A DNA stretch of 64,000 bases from Longispora fulva (GTDB taxonomy: Bacteria; Actinomycetota; Actinomycetes; Mycobacteriales; Micromonosporaceae): contig NZ_JADOUF010000001.1 in NCBI RefSeq assembly GCF_015751905.1, positions 7,874,001 through 7,938,000 of the forward strand, given 5' to 3'. The notes under the pieces were generated by a model. That model had not been told where the DNA came from. It ran no database searches and worked only from the letters and a program-made list of their open reading frames with translations. Each line of letters begins with the position of its first letter. The stretch's first letter is position 1. The position numbers were made by a program, and so were the translations under genes. Shown here piece after piece: positions 45,599-53,906 of this stretch.

Positions 45599-47169
45599 CC
45601 ACCGGCGAGATCCTCCCGGACGAGGCGACGTTCCACGCACTGGCCGCCGGCCGCCGGGTGGTGCCGGTGACCCGCCGGCTGCTGGCCGACGCGGAGACCC
45701 CTGTCGGGATGTACCGCAAGCTGGCCGGCGGGCCGGGGACTTTCCTCCTCGAGTCGGCGGAGGCCGGCGGCGTGTGGTCCCGGTACAGCTTCATCGGGGT
45801 CCGGTCGTGTGCCACCCTCACCGAGCGCGACGGGCGCGGCGTGTGGCTGGGCGACCCGCCCGCCGGGGTGCCGACCGGGGGCGACCCGCTGGAGATGCTG
45901 CGGGCCACGGCCGAGCTGCTGGCCTCGCCCCGGGTGGAGGGCCTGCCGAGCCTCACGGGCGGCCTGGTCGGCTACCTGGCGTACGACATCGTGCGCCGGA
46001 TCGAGAAGCTGCCGGTGATCGCCGAGGACGACCTGCACCTGCCGGAGTTGGGCATGCTGCTGGCCACCGACCTGGCGGTCCTCGACCACCTGGACGGCTC
46101 GGTCCTGTTGATCTCCAATGCCATCCTCCCGGAGACGGGGGCCTCCGGGGGTCACTTCTACGCCGACGCCGTCCGCCGGCTCGACGAGATGGCGACCGCG
46201 CTCGCCCAGCCCACTCCGCCGATGGTCGCCACCATGACGAGGATGCCGGCCGAGCACGTCGTCGGACGTACCCCCGAGGGTGGTTACGGCAAGGCCGTCG
46301 AGGTGGCCAAGGAGGCGATCCGGGCCGGCGAGTGCTTCCAGATCGTGCCCTCGCAGCGGTTCGAGACCGACACCGACGCCGACCCGCTGGACATCTACCG
46401 GGTACTGCGGGCCACGAACCCGAGCCCGTACATGTACCTGCTGCGGTTCGACGACGTCGACATCGTCGGCTCCTCCCCGGAGGCGCACGTCAAGGTCACC
46501 GGCCGCCGGGCCCTGCTGCACCCGATCGCGGGCACCCGGCCGCGCGGCGCGACGCCGGAGGAGGACGCGGCGCTCGCCCACGAGCTGCTGGCCGACCCGA
46601 AGGAGCGCGCCGAGCACGTGATGCTCGTCGACCTGGGCCGCAACGACCTCGGCAGGGTCTGCGTGCCCGGCAGCGTGCACGTGCCGGAGTTCTTCCAGGT
46701 CGAGCGGTACAGCCACGTCATGCACATCGTCTCCACGGTCGTCGGCGAGTTGGAGCCGGACCGCACGGCCCTGGACGCGCTGACCGCGACCTTCCCGGCC
46801 GGCACGCTGTCGGGCGCGCCGAAGGTCCGCGCCATGGAGATCATCGAGGAGCTGGAGCCGACCCGCCGCGGCCTGTACGGCGGCACGGTCGGCTACGTCG
46901 ACTTCGCCGGGGACCTGGACATGGCGATCGCGATCCGCACGGCGCTGATCCGCGACGGCCGGGCGTACGTGCAGGCCGGGGCCGGCGTGGTCGCCGACTC
47001 CGACCCGGCGACCGAGGACCTGGAGACCCGGAACAAGGCGGCGGCGGTGCTCTCGGCGATCGCCTCGGCGGGCACCCTGCGCCCGGCGCGCGCGACGCTC
47101 CCGGCCCACGCGAGGGCCGCCCCGCCGGCCGGCGCGCGGGTCGCCGACGGGTGGCAGGGGACAGGCTGA
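45595..47169 (+). CDS. trpE: anthranilate synthase component I
   Basis: Chorismate-utilising enzyme, first step of tryptophan synthesis. N-terminal domain with [19 protein letters not shown], then the catalytic domain: [22 protein letters not shown], the [12 protein letters not shown] block, [16 protein letters not shown] and [17 protein letters not shown]. The feedback motif LLES is present, so tryptophan inhibition is likely. ATG overlaps the hisI stop, leaving no room for a trp attenuator directly in front. No trpG lies alongside. 524 residues. Confidence 0.96.
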   Translation: MTTGEILPDEATFHALAAGRRVVPVTRRLLADAETPVGMYRKLAGGPGTFLLESAEAGGVWSRYSFIGVRSCATLTERDGRGVWLGDPPAGVPTGGDPLEMLRATAELLASPRVEGLPSLTGGLVGYLAYDIVRRIEKLPVIAEDDLHLPELGMLLATDLAVLDHLDGSVLLISNAILPETGASGGHFYADAVRRLDEMATALAQPTPPMVATMTRMPAEHVVGRTPEGGYGKAVEVAKEAIRAGECFQIVPSQRFETDTDADPLDIYRVLRATNPSPYMYLLRFDDVDIVGSSPEAHVKVTGRRALLHPIAGTRPRGATPEEDAALAHELLADPKERAEHVMLVDLGRNDLGRVCVPGSVHVPEFFQVERYSHVMHIVSTVVGELEPDRTALDALTATFPAGTLSGAPKVRAMEIIEELEPTRRGLYGGTVGYVDFAGDLDMAIAIRTALIRDGRAYVQAGAGVVADSDPATEDLETRNKAAAVLSAIASAGTLRPARATLPAHARAAPPAGARVADGWQGTG

Positions 47170-47741
47170 TGGCGAAGCGGACCTCCGACCCGGCCGACTC
47201 CCGGCCCGGCCCCGAGGGCAGTCGGTTCTCCGGCGGGCGGGGTCTGGGCTCCGCCGTCGTGGCCGTTCTCGCCGCCGCCGGCCTGGCCCTCTGGCTCGGC
47301 ACCCGCCCCTGGCTGATCGAGCTGGTCCACCGCCCGGACCCGCTGCCCGTCGAGCGGGTCGCGCACTCCGGGGCGCAGAACACGCCGTGGCTGACCGCCG
47401 CCGCCGTCGTGGCGATGGCCGGCGCGGGCGCCCTGCTGGCCACCAGGGGCCTCGGACGCCGCCTGGTGGGCGTGCTCCTGGTCCTGGCCGGTCTGGGCGT
47501 CCTGGCGGCCTCTGGGTACGGCCTGGCGGCCGAGGGCGCCGCCCGGCTCCTCCTGCCCGCCGGCAACGCCCTGTCCGGCCTGGTGCTGTGCGCCGCCGGC
47601 GTGGTGGCCGTCCGGTTCGGCGCGGGCTGGCCGACCATGGGCGCGCGCTACGAGCGCGGATCCGAGCAGAAAGACGACATGTGGTCGGCGCTGGATCGGG
47701 GGGAGGACCCCACCCGACCGGATGGGCACCACATATCCTGA
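47169..47741 (+). CDS. Trp-operon-associated membrane protein (TIGR02234-like)
   Basis: 190-residue protein with four hydrophobic helices and a conserved-looking C-terminus [14 protein letters not shown]. Position between trpE and trpC and this C-terminal motif match the actinobacterial trp-region membrane protein family TIGR02234. Function unknown. ATG overlaps the trpE stop (TGATG). The small HGxxPAAW protein that usually comes next is not present in the following 157 bases. Confidence 0.82.
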   Translation: MAKRTSDPADSRPGPEGSRFSGGRGLGSAVVAVLAAAGLALWLGTRPWLIELVHRPDPLPVERVAHSGAQNTPWLTAAAVVAMAGAGALLATRGLGRRLVGVLLVLAGLGVLAASGYGLAAEGAARLLLPAGNALSGLVLCAAGVVAVRFGAGWPTMGARYERGSEQKDDMWSALDRGEDPTRPDGHHIS

Positions 47742-47859
47742 CATGGCGGTGAAAAGAATCCGGGTTAACGCCCGAGTCGTCGAGAGGTCGCGCATTATGC
47801 ACGATTCCGTGGCGAGAGGTGGGACATACCCCGGGTCCGGGCGGCTGAGTTCCTGGCCC

Positions 47860-47872
47860 TACGATCGGCCGC
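47860..47872 (+). promoter_or_regulatory. candidate leaderless promoter for the 9-codon ORF before trpC
   Basis: TACGAT (47860-47865) ends seven bases before ATG 47873, as in the other leaderless starts of this window. No clear -35. Confidence 0.4.
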
Positions 47873-47902
47873 ATGGCGCCCGGAGAGGGGAGTCCGCGGT
47901 GA
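47873..47902 (+). CDS. 9-codon ORF coupled to trpC
   Basis: ATG 47873 opens MAPGEGSPR, whose TGA (47900-47902) overlaps the trpC GTG (47899-47901). It lacks tryptophan codons, so it is not a classical attenuator peptide. It could bring ribosomes to trpC on a leaderless message, or be chance. Confidence 0.3.
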   Translation: MAPGEGSPR

Positions 47903-48708
47903 GTGTGCTGGACGAAATTTTGGCTGGAGTTCGCGAAGATGTCGCGGCCCGTCAACAGCAGGTTCCGTTGGAGCTGGTCAAGGAGCGGGCGGCGGCAGCG
48001 CGGCCGGCTCTGGACGCGTACGCGGCACTCCGTGCCCCGGGCGTGGGAGTGATCGCGGAGGTGAAGCGCTCCTCGCCGTCGAAGGGTGCCCTCGCGGACA
48101 TCCCCGACCCGGCGGAGCTGGCGGCGGAGTACGCGGCGGGCGGGGCGCGGGTGATCAGCGTCCTCACCGAGGGCCGCTGGTTCGGCGGCAGCCTCGACGA
48201 CCTCGCGGCGGTCCGTGCGGCGGTGAACGTGCCGGTGCTGCGCAAGGACTTCGTGGTGTCGAGCTACCAGGTGCACGAGGCCCGCGCGTACGGCGCGGAC
48301 ATGGTGCTCCTGATCGTCGCGGCCCTGGAGAAGAACGTGCTGGTCGGGTTGCTCGAGCGCATCGAGTCCCTGGGCATGGCGGCTCTGGTCGAGGTGCACG
48401 ACGAGGACGAGGCCGACATCGCCCTGGAGGCCGGCGCCCGGCTGATCGGCGTGAACGCGCGCAACCTGAAGACCCTCGAGGTCGACCGGTCGACGTTCGA
48501 GCGGATCGCGCCCGGGTTGCCGAACAACGTCGTCAAGATCGCCGAGTCGGGGGTGCGGGGGCCGCACGACCTGATCCGGTACGCCTCGGCCGGCGCCGAC
48601 GCCGTGCTCGTCGGCGAGGGCCTGGTGACCCAGAAGAGCCCGAAGGACGCGGTGAAGGAACTGGTGAACGCCGGCAACCATCCGGCGACGCCACGGCCGG
48701 CACGCTGA
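47899..48708 (+). CDS. trpC: indole-3-glycerol phosphate synthase
   Basis: TIM-barrel enzyme of tryptophan synthesis. Starts [19 protein letters not shown]; substrate residues are in [53 protein letters not shown] and [14 protein letters not shown] 47899 has GGGGAG nine bases upstream and matches the usual N-terminus; the frame is open to 47722 but those residues look random. 269 residues. The downstream trpB and trpA genes expected here are absent; lgt follows instead. Confidence 0.95.
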   Translation: MSVLDEILAGVREDVAARQQQVPLELVKERAAAARPALDAYAALRAPGVGVIAEVKRSSPSKGALADIPDPAELAAEYAAGGARVISVLTEGRWFGGSLDDLAAVRAAVNVPVLRKDFVVSSYQVHEARAYGADMVLLIVAALEKNVLVGLLERIESLGMAALVEVHDEDEADIALEAGARLIGVNARNLKTLEVDRSTFERIAPGLPNNVVKIAESGVRGPHDLIRYASAGADAVLVGEGLVTQKSPKDAVKELVNAGNHPATPRPAR

Positions 48709-48733
48709 TCTCGCCAGACGCGCGGGTGCGGGG

Positions 48734-48745
48734 TAAGGTGCGCGG
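48734..48745 (+). promoter_or_regulatory. leaderless promoter of lgt
   Basis: TAAGGT (48734-48739), six bases, then GTG 48746 with no ribosome binding site. It separates lgt transcription from trpC. Confidence 0.55.
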
Positions 48746-49801
48746 GTGAATCTGGCATCGATCCCCAGCCCTTCGGTAGGCGTCTGGCACGTGCTCGGCA
48801 TCCCGATCCGGGGCTACGCGCTCTGCATCGTGCTCGGCATCGTCGTGGCCTGCTGGATCACCGAGACCCGGATGCGGCGCCGCGGCGCGCCGAAGTACGC
48901 GGTGCTCGACGTCGCGGTGTGGGCGGTGCCGTTCGGCATCGTCGGCGCCCGGCTCTACCACGTGATCACCTCGCCGCAGGCGTACTTCGGCGAGGGCGGC
49001 CACGCGATCAAGGCCTTCTACATCTGGGAGGGCGGCCTCGGGATCTGGGGCGGCGTCGCCGGTGGGGCCCTGGGCGCGTGGATCGCGTGCCGGCAGCTGA
49101 AACTGCCGCTGCGGATGGTCGCCGACGCCCTCGCGCCCGGGCTGCCCGTCGCGCAGGCGGTCGGCCGGTTCGGCAACTGGTTCAACAACGAGCTGTACGG
49201 CGGCCCGACGACGCTGCCGTGGGGCCTCCAGGTGCACGACTGGGATTCCACGAACGGCCGCGCGCAGACCGGCCCGGACGGCCAGCCGCTGCTCAAGGAC
49301 GGCCTGTACCACCCCACGTTCCTCTACGAGGCCGTGTGGAACATCGGCGTCGCCGGCCTGGTGCTCTGGGCCGAGCGGCGGTTCAAGCTCGGCTGGGGCC
49401 GCGCCTTCGCCCTGTACGTGATGGGCTACACCGCCGGCCGGGTCTGGATCGAGGCGATGCGCACCGACCCCGCCAACGAGTTCCTCGGCGTGCGGATCAA
49501 CGTGTGGACGTCGATCGTGGTGTTCCTCGGCGCGCTGGCCTACTTCGTAGCGAAGCGGGGCAAGCCGCAGGAGAAGCTGGTGGCGATCGAGGGCGTGCTC
49601 ACGCCGGTACCCCTCGACTGGGAGCCGGAACCGGAGACGGCGTCGGAGGTCGAGGCGGACGTCGAGGTCATCGCGGAGCCGGCCGACGAAGCTGGACCGG
49701 ACGCGGAAGCCGGGCCGGCCGAAGAGCCGGACACGGAGGCCGAGGCGGACGAGAGCACCGAAAAGCCAGCACCAAACGGGGACAAAACTCACCAGAAGTA
49801 G
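48746..49801 (+). CDS. lgt: prolipoprotein diacylglyceryl transferase
   Basis: Membrane enzyme attaching diacylglycerol to the lipobox Cys, before LspA cleavage. Seven hydrophobic helices and the signature GLPVAQAVGRFGNWFNNELYG (read here in parts: AVGRFGNWFNNELYG), HPTFLYEAVWN, and MGYTAGRVWIEAMRTD. The last 75 residues form an acidic Glu/Asp/Ala tail, much longer than in E. coli Lgt but common in actinomycetes. 351 residues. Stands alone behind a leaderless promoter. Confidence 0.95.
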   Translation: MNLASIPSPSVGVWHVLGIPIRGYALCIVLGIVVACWITETRMRRRGAPKYAVLDVAVWAVPFGIVGARLYHVITSPQAYFGEGGHAIKAFYIWEGGLGIWGGVAGGALGAWIACRQLKLPLRMVADALAPGLPVAQAVGRFGNWFNNELYGGPTTLPWGLQVHDWDSTNGRAQTGPDGQPLLKDGLYHPTFLYEAVWNIGVAGLVLWAERRFKLGWGRAFALYVMGYTAGRVWIEAMRTDPANEFLGVRINVWTSIVVFLGALAYFVAKRGKPQEKLVAIEGVLTPVPLDWEPEPETASEVEADVEVIAEPADEAGPDAEAGPAEEPDTEAEADESTEKPAPNGDKTHQK

Positions 49802-49807
49802 CGCGAG

Positions 49808-49813
49808 TATCCT
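49808..49813 (+). promoter_or_regulatory. candidate -10 of the epimerase-glycosyltransferase pair
   Basis: TATCCT 35 bases before ATG 49848, in the 46-base gap after lgt. A GGGAGA lies nine bases before the ATG as ribosome binding site. Confidence 0.35.
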
Positions 49814-49847
49814 GGGTCGAGCGGACAAGAATGGGAGACCCTCAAGC

Positions 49848-50843
49848 ATGGCGAAGATCGACGCGGTAGTCACCGGGGCCGGCGGGTTCATCGGCGGACA
49901 CCTCACCAAGGCACTCCTGGCGGAGGGCAAGACCGTCCGGGCCGTGGACATCAAACCGCTCAACGAGTGGTACCAGCGGCTCGACACCGCCGAGGAGGTC
50001 GTCGCCGACGTCTCCCTGCTGGGCGAGGCCCGCTCGGTGCTCGACGGCGGGGCCGGCGAGGTCTTCAACCTGGCCGCCGACATGGGCGGCATGGGCTTCA
50101 TCGAGAACAACAAGGCCGCCTGCATGCTGTCGGTGCTGACCAGCACCCACGTGCTGATGGCCGCCAAGGAGGCCGGCGTCGACCGGTTCTTCTACTCCTC
50201 CTCGGCCTGCGTCTACGCCGCCGACAAGCAGACCGACGCCGACATCGTCGCGCTGAAGGAGGAGGACGCCTACCCGGCGATGCCCGAGGACGGGTACGGC
50301 TGGGAGAAGCTGTTCTCCGAGCGCCTCGCCCGGCACTTCCGCGAGGACTACGGCATCGCCACCCGGATCGCCCGCTTCCACAACATCTACGGCCCCAACG
50401 GCACCTGGGACGGCGGCCGCGAGAAGGCCCCCGCCGCCGCGTGCCGCAAGGTCGCGCACGCCGTGCTGACCGGCAACCACGAGATCGAGATCTGGGGCGA
50501 CGGCCTGCAGACCCGCTCCTTCACGTACGTGGACGACTGCGTCGACGGCATCCTCCGGGTCACCCGGGGCGACTTCGACGAGCCGATCAACGTGGGCTCC
50601 TCCGAGGTCGTCACGATCAACCAGCTGTACGCGCTGGTGGCCGACATCGCCGGCGTCGAGATCAGCTACAAGCACGTCCCCGGCGCGCTCGGCGTCCGTG
50701 GCCGCAACAGCGACAACACGCTGATCCTCAAGGAGTTCGGCTGGGAGCCCTCGACGCGGCTGCGCGACGGCATCGCCCGGACGTACGCGTGGATCCTCGA
50801 GCAGGCCAAGGCCAAGGCCGCCGGTCTGGCGTACACCAACTGA
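49848..50843 (+). CDS. GDP-mannose 3,5-epimerase
   Basis: Extended short-chain dehydrogenase/reductase with NAD loop TGAGGFIGGH at the N-terminus. The motifs are those of GDP-mannose 3,5-epimerase: NLAADMGGMGFI, the catalytic Cys in SSSACVYAADK, the Tyr-Lys pair in DGYGWEKLFSERL, RFHNIYGPNGTWDGGREKAP with the second active-site Lys, GDGLQTRSFTYVDDCVDG and GVRGRNSDN with the active-site Arg. The product would be GDP-L-galactose or GDP-L-gulose. 331 residues. Stop and the next ATG overlap (TGATG), tying it to the glycosyltransferase. Confidence 0.88.
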   Translation: MAKIDAVVTGAGGFIGGHLTKALLAEGKTVRAVDIKPLNEWYQRLDTAEEVVADVSLLGEARSVLDGGAGEVFNLAADMGGMGFIENNKAACMLSVLTSTHVLMAAKEAGVDRFFYSSSACVYAADKQTDADIVALKEEDAYPAMPEDGYGWEKLFSERLARHFREDYGIATRIARFHNIYGPNGTWDGGREKAPAAACRKVAHAVLTGNHEIEIWGDGLQTRSFTYVDDCVDGILRVTRGDFDEPINVGSSEVVTINQLYALVADIAGVEISYKHVPGALGVRGRNSDNTLILKEFGWEPSTRLRDGIARTYAWILEQAKAKAAGLAYTN

Positions 50844-51598
50844 TGGGCGACATCCAGCGGGTCGACGTCCTCGGCGTGGGCGTGTCCGCCGTCAACATGG
50901 ACATGGCCGTCGAGGAGGTCACCCGCTGGGTGGACCACCGCGAGCGGCACTACGTGTGCGTCACCGGCGTGCACGGCGTGATGGAGTCCCAGCGCGACCC
51001 CGACCTGCTGCGGATCCACAACGAGTCGGGCCTGACCACCCCGGACGGCATGCCCATGGTGTGGGCCGGCCACCAGGCGGGCGCCGACTGGATGACCCGG
51101 GTCTATGGCCCCGACCTCATGCTCCGGGTCCTGGAGTTGGCCGCCGAGCGCGGCTGGGGCTCCTACCTCTACGGCGGCAACGACGGCGTGCCCGAGCTGC
51201 TCGCCGCCAAGCTCCAGGAGCGGTTTCCCGGGCTGAAGATCGTCGGGATGCACTCCCCGCCGTTCCGGCCGCTGACGACCGAGGAGGACGAGGCGATCGT
51301 CCGCGAGATCAACTCGTCCGGGGCCGAGCTGGTGTGGGTCGGGCTGTCCACGCCCAAGCAGGAGCGCTGGATGTCCGCGCACGTCGGGCGGCTCGACGCG
51401 CCGGCGCTGTTCGGGGTGGGGGCGGCGTTCGACTTCCACGCCGGGCTCGTGCCGCAGGCGCCGGCCTGGATCCAGAAGCGCGGCCTGGAGTGGGCGTTCC
51501 GGCTCACCAAGGAGCCCAAGCGCCTCTGGCGGCGGTACTTCCGCAACAACCCGGCCTACCTGTGGCAGACCCGCCGCCGGAAGCCGTTCCTGCGCTAA
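50843..51598 (+). CDS. WecG/TagA/CpsF family glycosyltransferase
   Basis: GT26 family protein, 251 residues. Seen: VCVTGVHGVMESQRD, the catalytic Asp region TTPDGMPMVWAG, YLYGGNDGVPE, VWVGLSTPKQERWM and FGVGAAFDFHAGLVPQAPAW. Family members move an N-acetylhexosamine or other sugar to a polyprenyl diphosphate sugar carrier at the membrane; the basic C-terminus KRLWRRYFRNNPAYLWQTRRRK suits membrane binding. Coupled to the epimerase, it may add the L-sugar that enzyme makes (inference). Its TAA overlaps the end of the convergent Uma2 gene. Confidence 0.9.
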   Translation: MGDIQRVDVLGVGVSAVNMDMAVEEVTRWVDHRERHYVCVTGVHGVMESQRDPDLLRIHNESGLTTPDGMPMVWAGHQAGADWMTRVYGPDLMLRVLELAAERGWGSYLYGGNDGVPELLAAKLQERFPGLKIVGMHSPPFRPLTTEEDEAIVREINSSGAELVWVGLSTPKQERWMSAHVGRLDAPALFGVGAAFDFHAGLVPQAPAWIQKRGLEWAFRLTKEPKRLWRRYFRNNPAYLWQTRRRKPFLR

Positions 51599-52278
51599 GA
51601 CCTTTTGACGGTTACGAGTGGCCCCGCCCCGGCCAGCGCCGGCCCTCGGCAAGGAGTCGCCAGCGTGATCTTCATGCGGCCGGGGAGCCCGAACTGCCCG
51701 GGCGCATGAAGATCAGCCGGATCGGGTCGGTCGGACAGCTCGGCCGGGTCGAGGGCGAACGGGAACGGGTAGCGGGTCGACCAGCGCTCGCCGGGCGGGA
51801 CCGTCGCCGTGATCGTGTAGCGGCCCTCGTTGATGAGCTCGTAGACGTGCAGGTTGCCCTCGCGGTCGATCCGCCAGTACGCCGGGATGCCGGCCTCGGC
51901 GTAGAACGCCGGCTTGCTGGTCCGGTCGTTCATCTGGGTCGACCGGGACGCGATCTCCACGACCAGCGCGGCACCGGCGACCGGGGTCCACTCCTCACCC
52001 CGGACAGCGTCCGGTTTGAGAACCACGATGTCGGGGGTCAGGTTGGCGCTCGGCAGCCGGAGCCCCAGGTCGGTCCGGATCCGCCAGCCTTCCGGGGCCG
52101 CGTTCCAGAGCCGGGCATACAGGTTGCCCTGGATGCCCGGGTGCGATTCGTCGCCCGGCGCTGAGATGACCAGGCTTCCGTCGAAGATCTCGTAGCGATG
52201 ACCGTCGTCGGGGAGCGCCGCGATCGTTTCCTCCGTCCATGCGTCCGGCATCTTCCAGTCGTAGCCGGGCTGAGTCAC
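51595..52278 (-). CDS. Uma2 family (DUF820) protein with a C-terminal tail encoded by repeat DNA
   Basis: 227-residue protein with the restriction-endonuclease-like Uma2 fold: GHRYEIFDGSLVISAP, LTPDIVVLKPD, ALVVEIAS and KPAFYAEAGIPAYWRID carry the PD-(D/E)xK residues. GTG 52278 has AAGGAGGTG in front; the frame is open upstream but codes for nothing recognisable. Family members normally end about at ALDPAELSDR; the last 40 or so residues here come from a hairpin (51666-51715) and dispersed repeat C, so the original stop seems lost. Function of the family is uncertain. Confidence 0.82.
   Translation of the reverse strand: MTQPGYDWKMPDAWTEETIAALPDDGHRYEIFDGSLVISAPGDESHPGIQGNLYARLWNAAPEGWRIRTDLGLRLPSANLTPDIVVLKPDAVRGEEWTPVAGAALVVEIASRSTQMNDRTSKPAFYAEAGIPAYWRIDREGNLHVYELINEGRYTITATVPPGERWSTRYPFPFALDPAELSDRPDPADLHAPGQFGLPGRMKITLATPCRGPALAGAGPLVTVKRS
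51607..51650 (+). repeat. dispersed intergenic repeat, copy C
   Basis: GACGGTTACGAGTGGCCCC followed by GCCCCGGCCAGCGCCGGCCC, ending GCGCCGGCCCTCGGC (51636-51650), identical over 15 bases to copy A. The outer GATCAAAC end is not recognisable. Opposite orientation to copy B at 53.9 kb. Confidence 0.65.
51666..51715. terminator. long hairpin inside the Uma2 3' end
   Basis: TGATCTTCATGCG (51666-51678) pairs perfectly with CGCATGAAGATCA (51703-51715), and after one mismatch CCGGG pairs with CCCGG. Placed between convergent genes, it looks like a bidirectional terminator now read as the Uma2 C-terminus. Confidence 0.6.
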
Positions 52279-52336
52279 GGAGCACCTCCTTTTCGGCGGA
52301 TCCCCAGTTGCCAAGTGGGTCTTCGGGTGGCGCTGG

Positions 52337-52660
52337 TCAGGCGTCCTCGTCGGGGTCGTCGTCGGCCGGGTCCTCGTCGTCCTCGGTCGGTTCGGGTGCC
52401 GGGTCGATCCACACCAGGCGGAACTGGCCGATCCGCGACCACATCCGGCGGGCGCTCTCCGCCGACTGCATGATGTCGGCCAGCGCGCCTTCCTCGAACC
52501 TCCGGACCACGGCATGGTCGTCGAACTGCATCCCGTACGCGTAGACCCGGCCGTCCTCGCGGTCGCCCCGCACCTGGCAGAGGGCGAACCGGCGCGGCGC
52601 GCCCTCGTGCGCCATCGTCTCCAGCAGCGAGTCGAACTCCTCATCGGTCCACAACTCCAC
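52337..52660 (-). CDS. small acidic hypothetical protein
   Basis: 107 residues, no family recognised. It has an ordered first 85 residues (ELWTDEEFDSLLETM, RRFALCQVRGDRE, QFDDHAVVRRFEEG) and a very acidic tail EPTEDDEDPADDDPDEDA. GTG start preceded by GGGAGG. It lies 58 bases upstream of the Uma2 gene on the same strand and is probably cotranscribed with it. Confidence 0.65.
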   Translation of the reverse strand: MELWTDEEFDSLLETMAHEGAPRRFALCQVRGDREDGRVYAYGMQFDDHAVVRRFEEGALADIMQSAESARRMWSRIGQFRLVWIDPAPEPTEDDEDPADDDPDEDA

Positions 52661-52820
52661 AGCAACCTCCCGAATACGTGGTGTGACTGGGCTGTCTCCA
52701 ATAGAGCACAGAGCATGGTGAGATCACTAGATTTCTAGCGGCGTGGGAATGTGTCAGGTTTCGGACATGATGTGCGGGGTTGCTAGGCGGCGCGTCGCGA
52801 CGGTGGCACTATCCGCAGAT

Positions 52821-53669
52821 ATGAGCATGCGTCCAGACCCCGCAGCGATGCGCTGGCTGATCGGCGTCGAACTGGCCCGGCACCGGAGGGACGCTGGGTT
52901 GTCCCTGGCGCAGGTGTCGGCGGCTACCGGCATCGGCCGACCGAAACTGGGCCACATGGAAACCGGCTTGTACCGCCAGCATGCCGACGACATCTCCACT
53001 GTGCTTGGGGCCTACGGGGTGCCGTCGGAGGACATCGCGCGGGTTGCGGCGCTGGCCGGCCATGCCAACGCCCGAACGTGGTGGGCACCCTGGGAGAGCG
53101 CGATCCCCGAGTGGATGCGAACCATGGTCGGGCTGGAAGGGATGGCGGAGCGGGAGTTCCTATTCGAGCCGTTGGTGATTCCGGGGCTACTGCAAACGGA
53201 GGACTATGCGTTGGCGTTGACCCAGGCGGCTGTCATCGTTCGGCCGGACCGCCGGGAGCGGGTCGTGTCCTTCCGCCGGGAGCGGGCGGCCAGGCTAACC
53301 GCGCATGAGCCGCTCGATCTGCATGTTGTGATCGGAGAGGCGGCACTCGGGCTCAGCGTGGGCGATGAGCCAGCTCGGCGTCACCAACTTGAGCATCTGA
53401 TCCGGATGGCTCAGCAGCCCAACGTGGCGATCCAGGTGATCCGCCCGGAAGGCGGCTCGCACGGCGCTTTGGCGGTGGGCCAGTTCATGGCGCTCAAGTT
53501 GCCGGAGACTCGGCCGGTTGTCTACGTGGAGTTGCTCGATGGCGCGTGTTACATCCACGAGCCTGACTTGGTGACCACGTATACGATGGTGGCTGACACG
53601 CTACGCCAAGTGGCCCTGTCGCCTGCCGAATCACTCGCGTTGATCAAGGGGCTGGTCAGCGCGGCCTAG
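52821..53669 (+). CDS. XRE family regulator with DUF5753-type C-terminal domain
   Basis: 282 residues. N-terminal helix-turn-helix: LARHRRDAGLSLAQVSAATG and IGRPKLGHMETG, followed by the ligand-like domain typical of Streptomyces XRE-DUF5753 regulators: EREFLFEPLVIPGLLQTEDYA, VSFRRERAARL and FMALKLPETRPVVYVE. ATG 52821 chosen; the upstream in-frame ATG 52743 adds residues unlike the family. Paired with a DUF397 gene 13 bases downstream, the usual WhiJ/BldB-like arrangement in actinomycete development and antibiotic control (family knowledge). Confidence 0.9.
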   Translation: MSMRPDPAAMRWLIGVELARHRRDAGLSLAQVSAATGIGRPKLGHMETGLYRQHADDISTVLGAYGVPSEDIARVAALAGHANARTWWAPWESAIPEWMRTMVGLEGMAEREFLFEPLVIPGLLQTEDYALALTQAAVIVRPDRRERVVSFRRERAARLTAHEPLDLHVVIGEAALGLSVGDEPARRHQLEHLIRMAQQPNVAIQVIRPEGGSHGALAVGQFMALKLPETRPVVYVELLDGACYIHEPDLVTTYTMVADTLRQVALSPAESLALIKGLVSAA

Positions 53670-53682
53670 CCCGGAGCTATCG

Positions 53683-53886
53683 ATGTCAACGATTGACCTG
53701 TCCCACGCACGTTGGTTCAAGAGCAGCCGGAGCGCCAACAACGGGAGTTGTGTCGAGGCGACTGTTCTCGCGGAGCATGTCGCTGTGCGGGACAGTAAGG
53801 ACGTGGGCGGGCCGGTGCTCGTCTTCGGGGCCGGGGACTGGGGGGCGTTCCTCGCCGGGGCCAAGGGTGGTCGGCTCCGCGGGTGA
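53683..53886 (+). CDS. DUF397 protein
   Basis: 67 residues. Family motifs are clear: ARWFKSSRSANNGSCVEATVL, VAVRDSKD and GAGDWGAFLAG. DUF397 proteins include BldB-like partners of the XRE-DUF5753 regulators. ATG preceded by GGAG at seven bases. Immediately downstream of its XRE partner. Confidence 0.9.
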   Translation: MSTIDLSHARWFKSSRSANNGSCVEATVLAEHVAVRDSKDVGGPVLVFGAGDWGAFLAGAKGGRLRG

Positions 53887-53906
53887 CCCCGGAGAGCCCC
53901 AGGTCA

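Noticed and set aside
47722-47898. trpC extension or the missing HGxxPAAW protein in the gap before trpC
   Set aside because: The open frame gives no HGxxPAAW-like helices or motif and reads as Arg/Gly-rich random sequence.
52279-52716. N-terminal extension of the Uma2 frame
   Set aside because: The residues are Arg/Thr/Pro-rich antisense-type sequence over the acidic protein gene read in another frame; AAGGAGGTG before GTG 52278 fixes the start.
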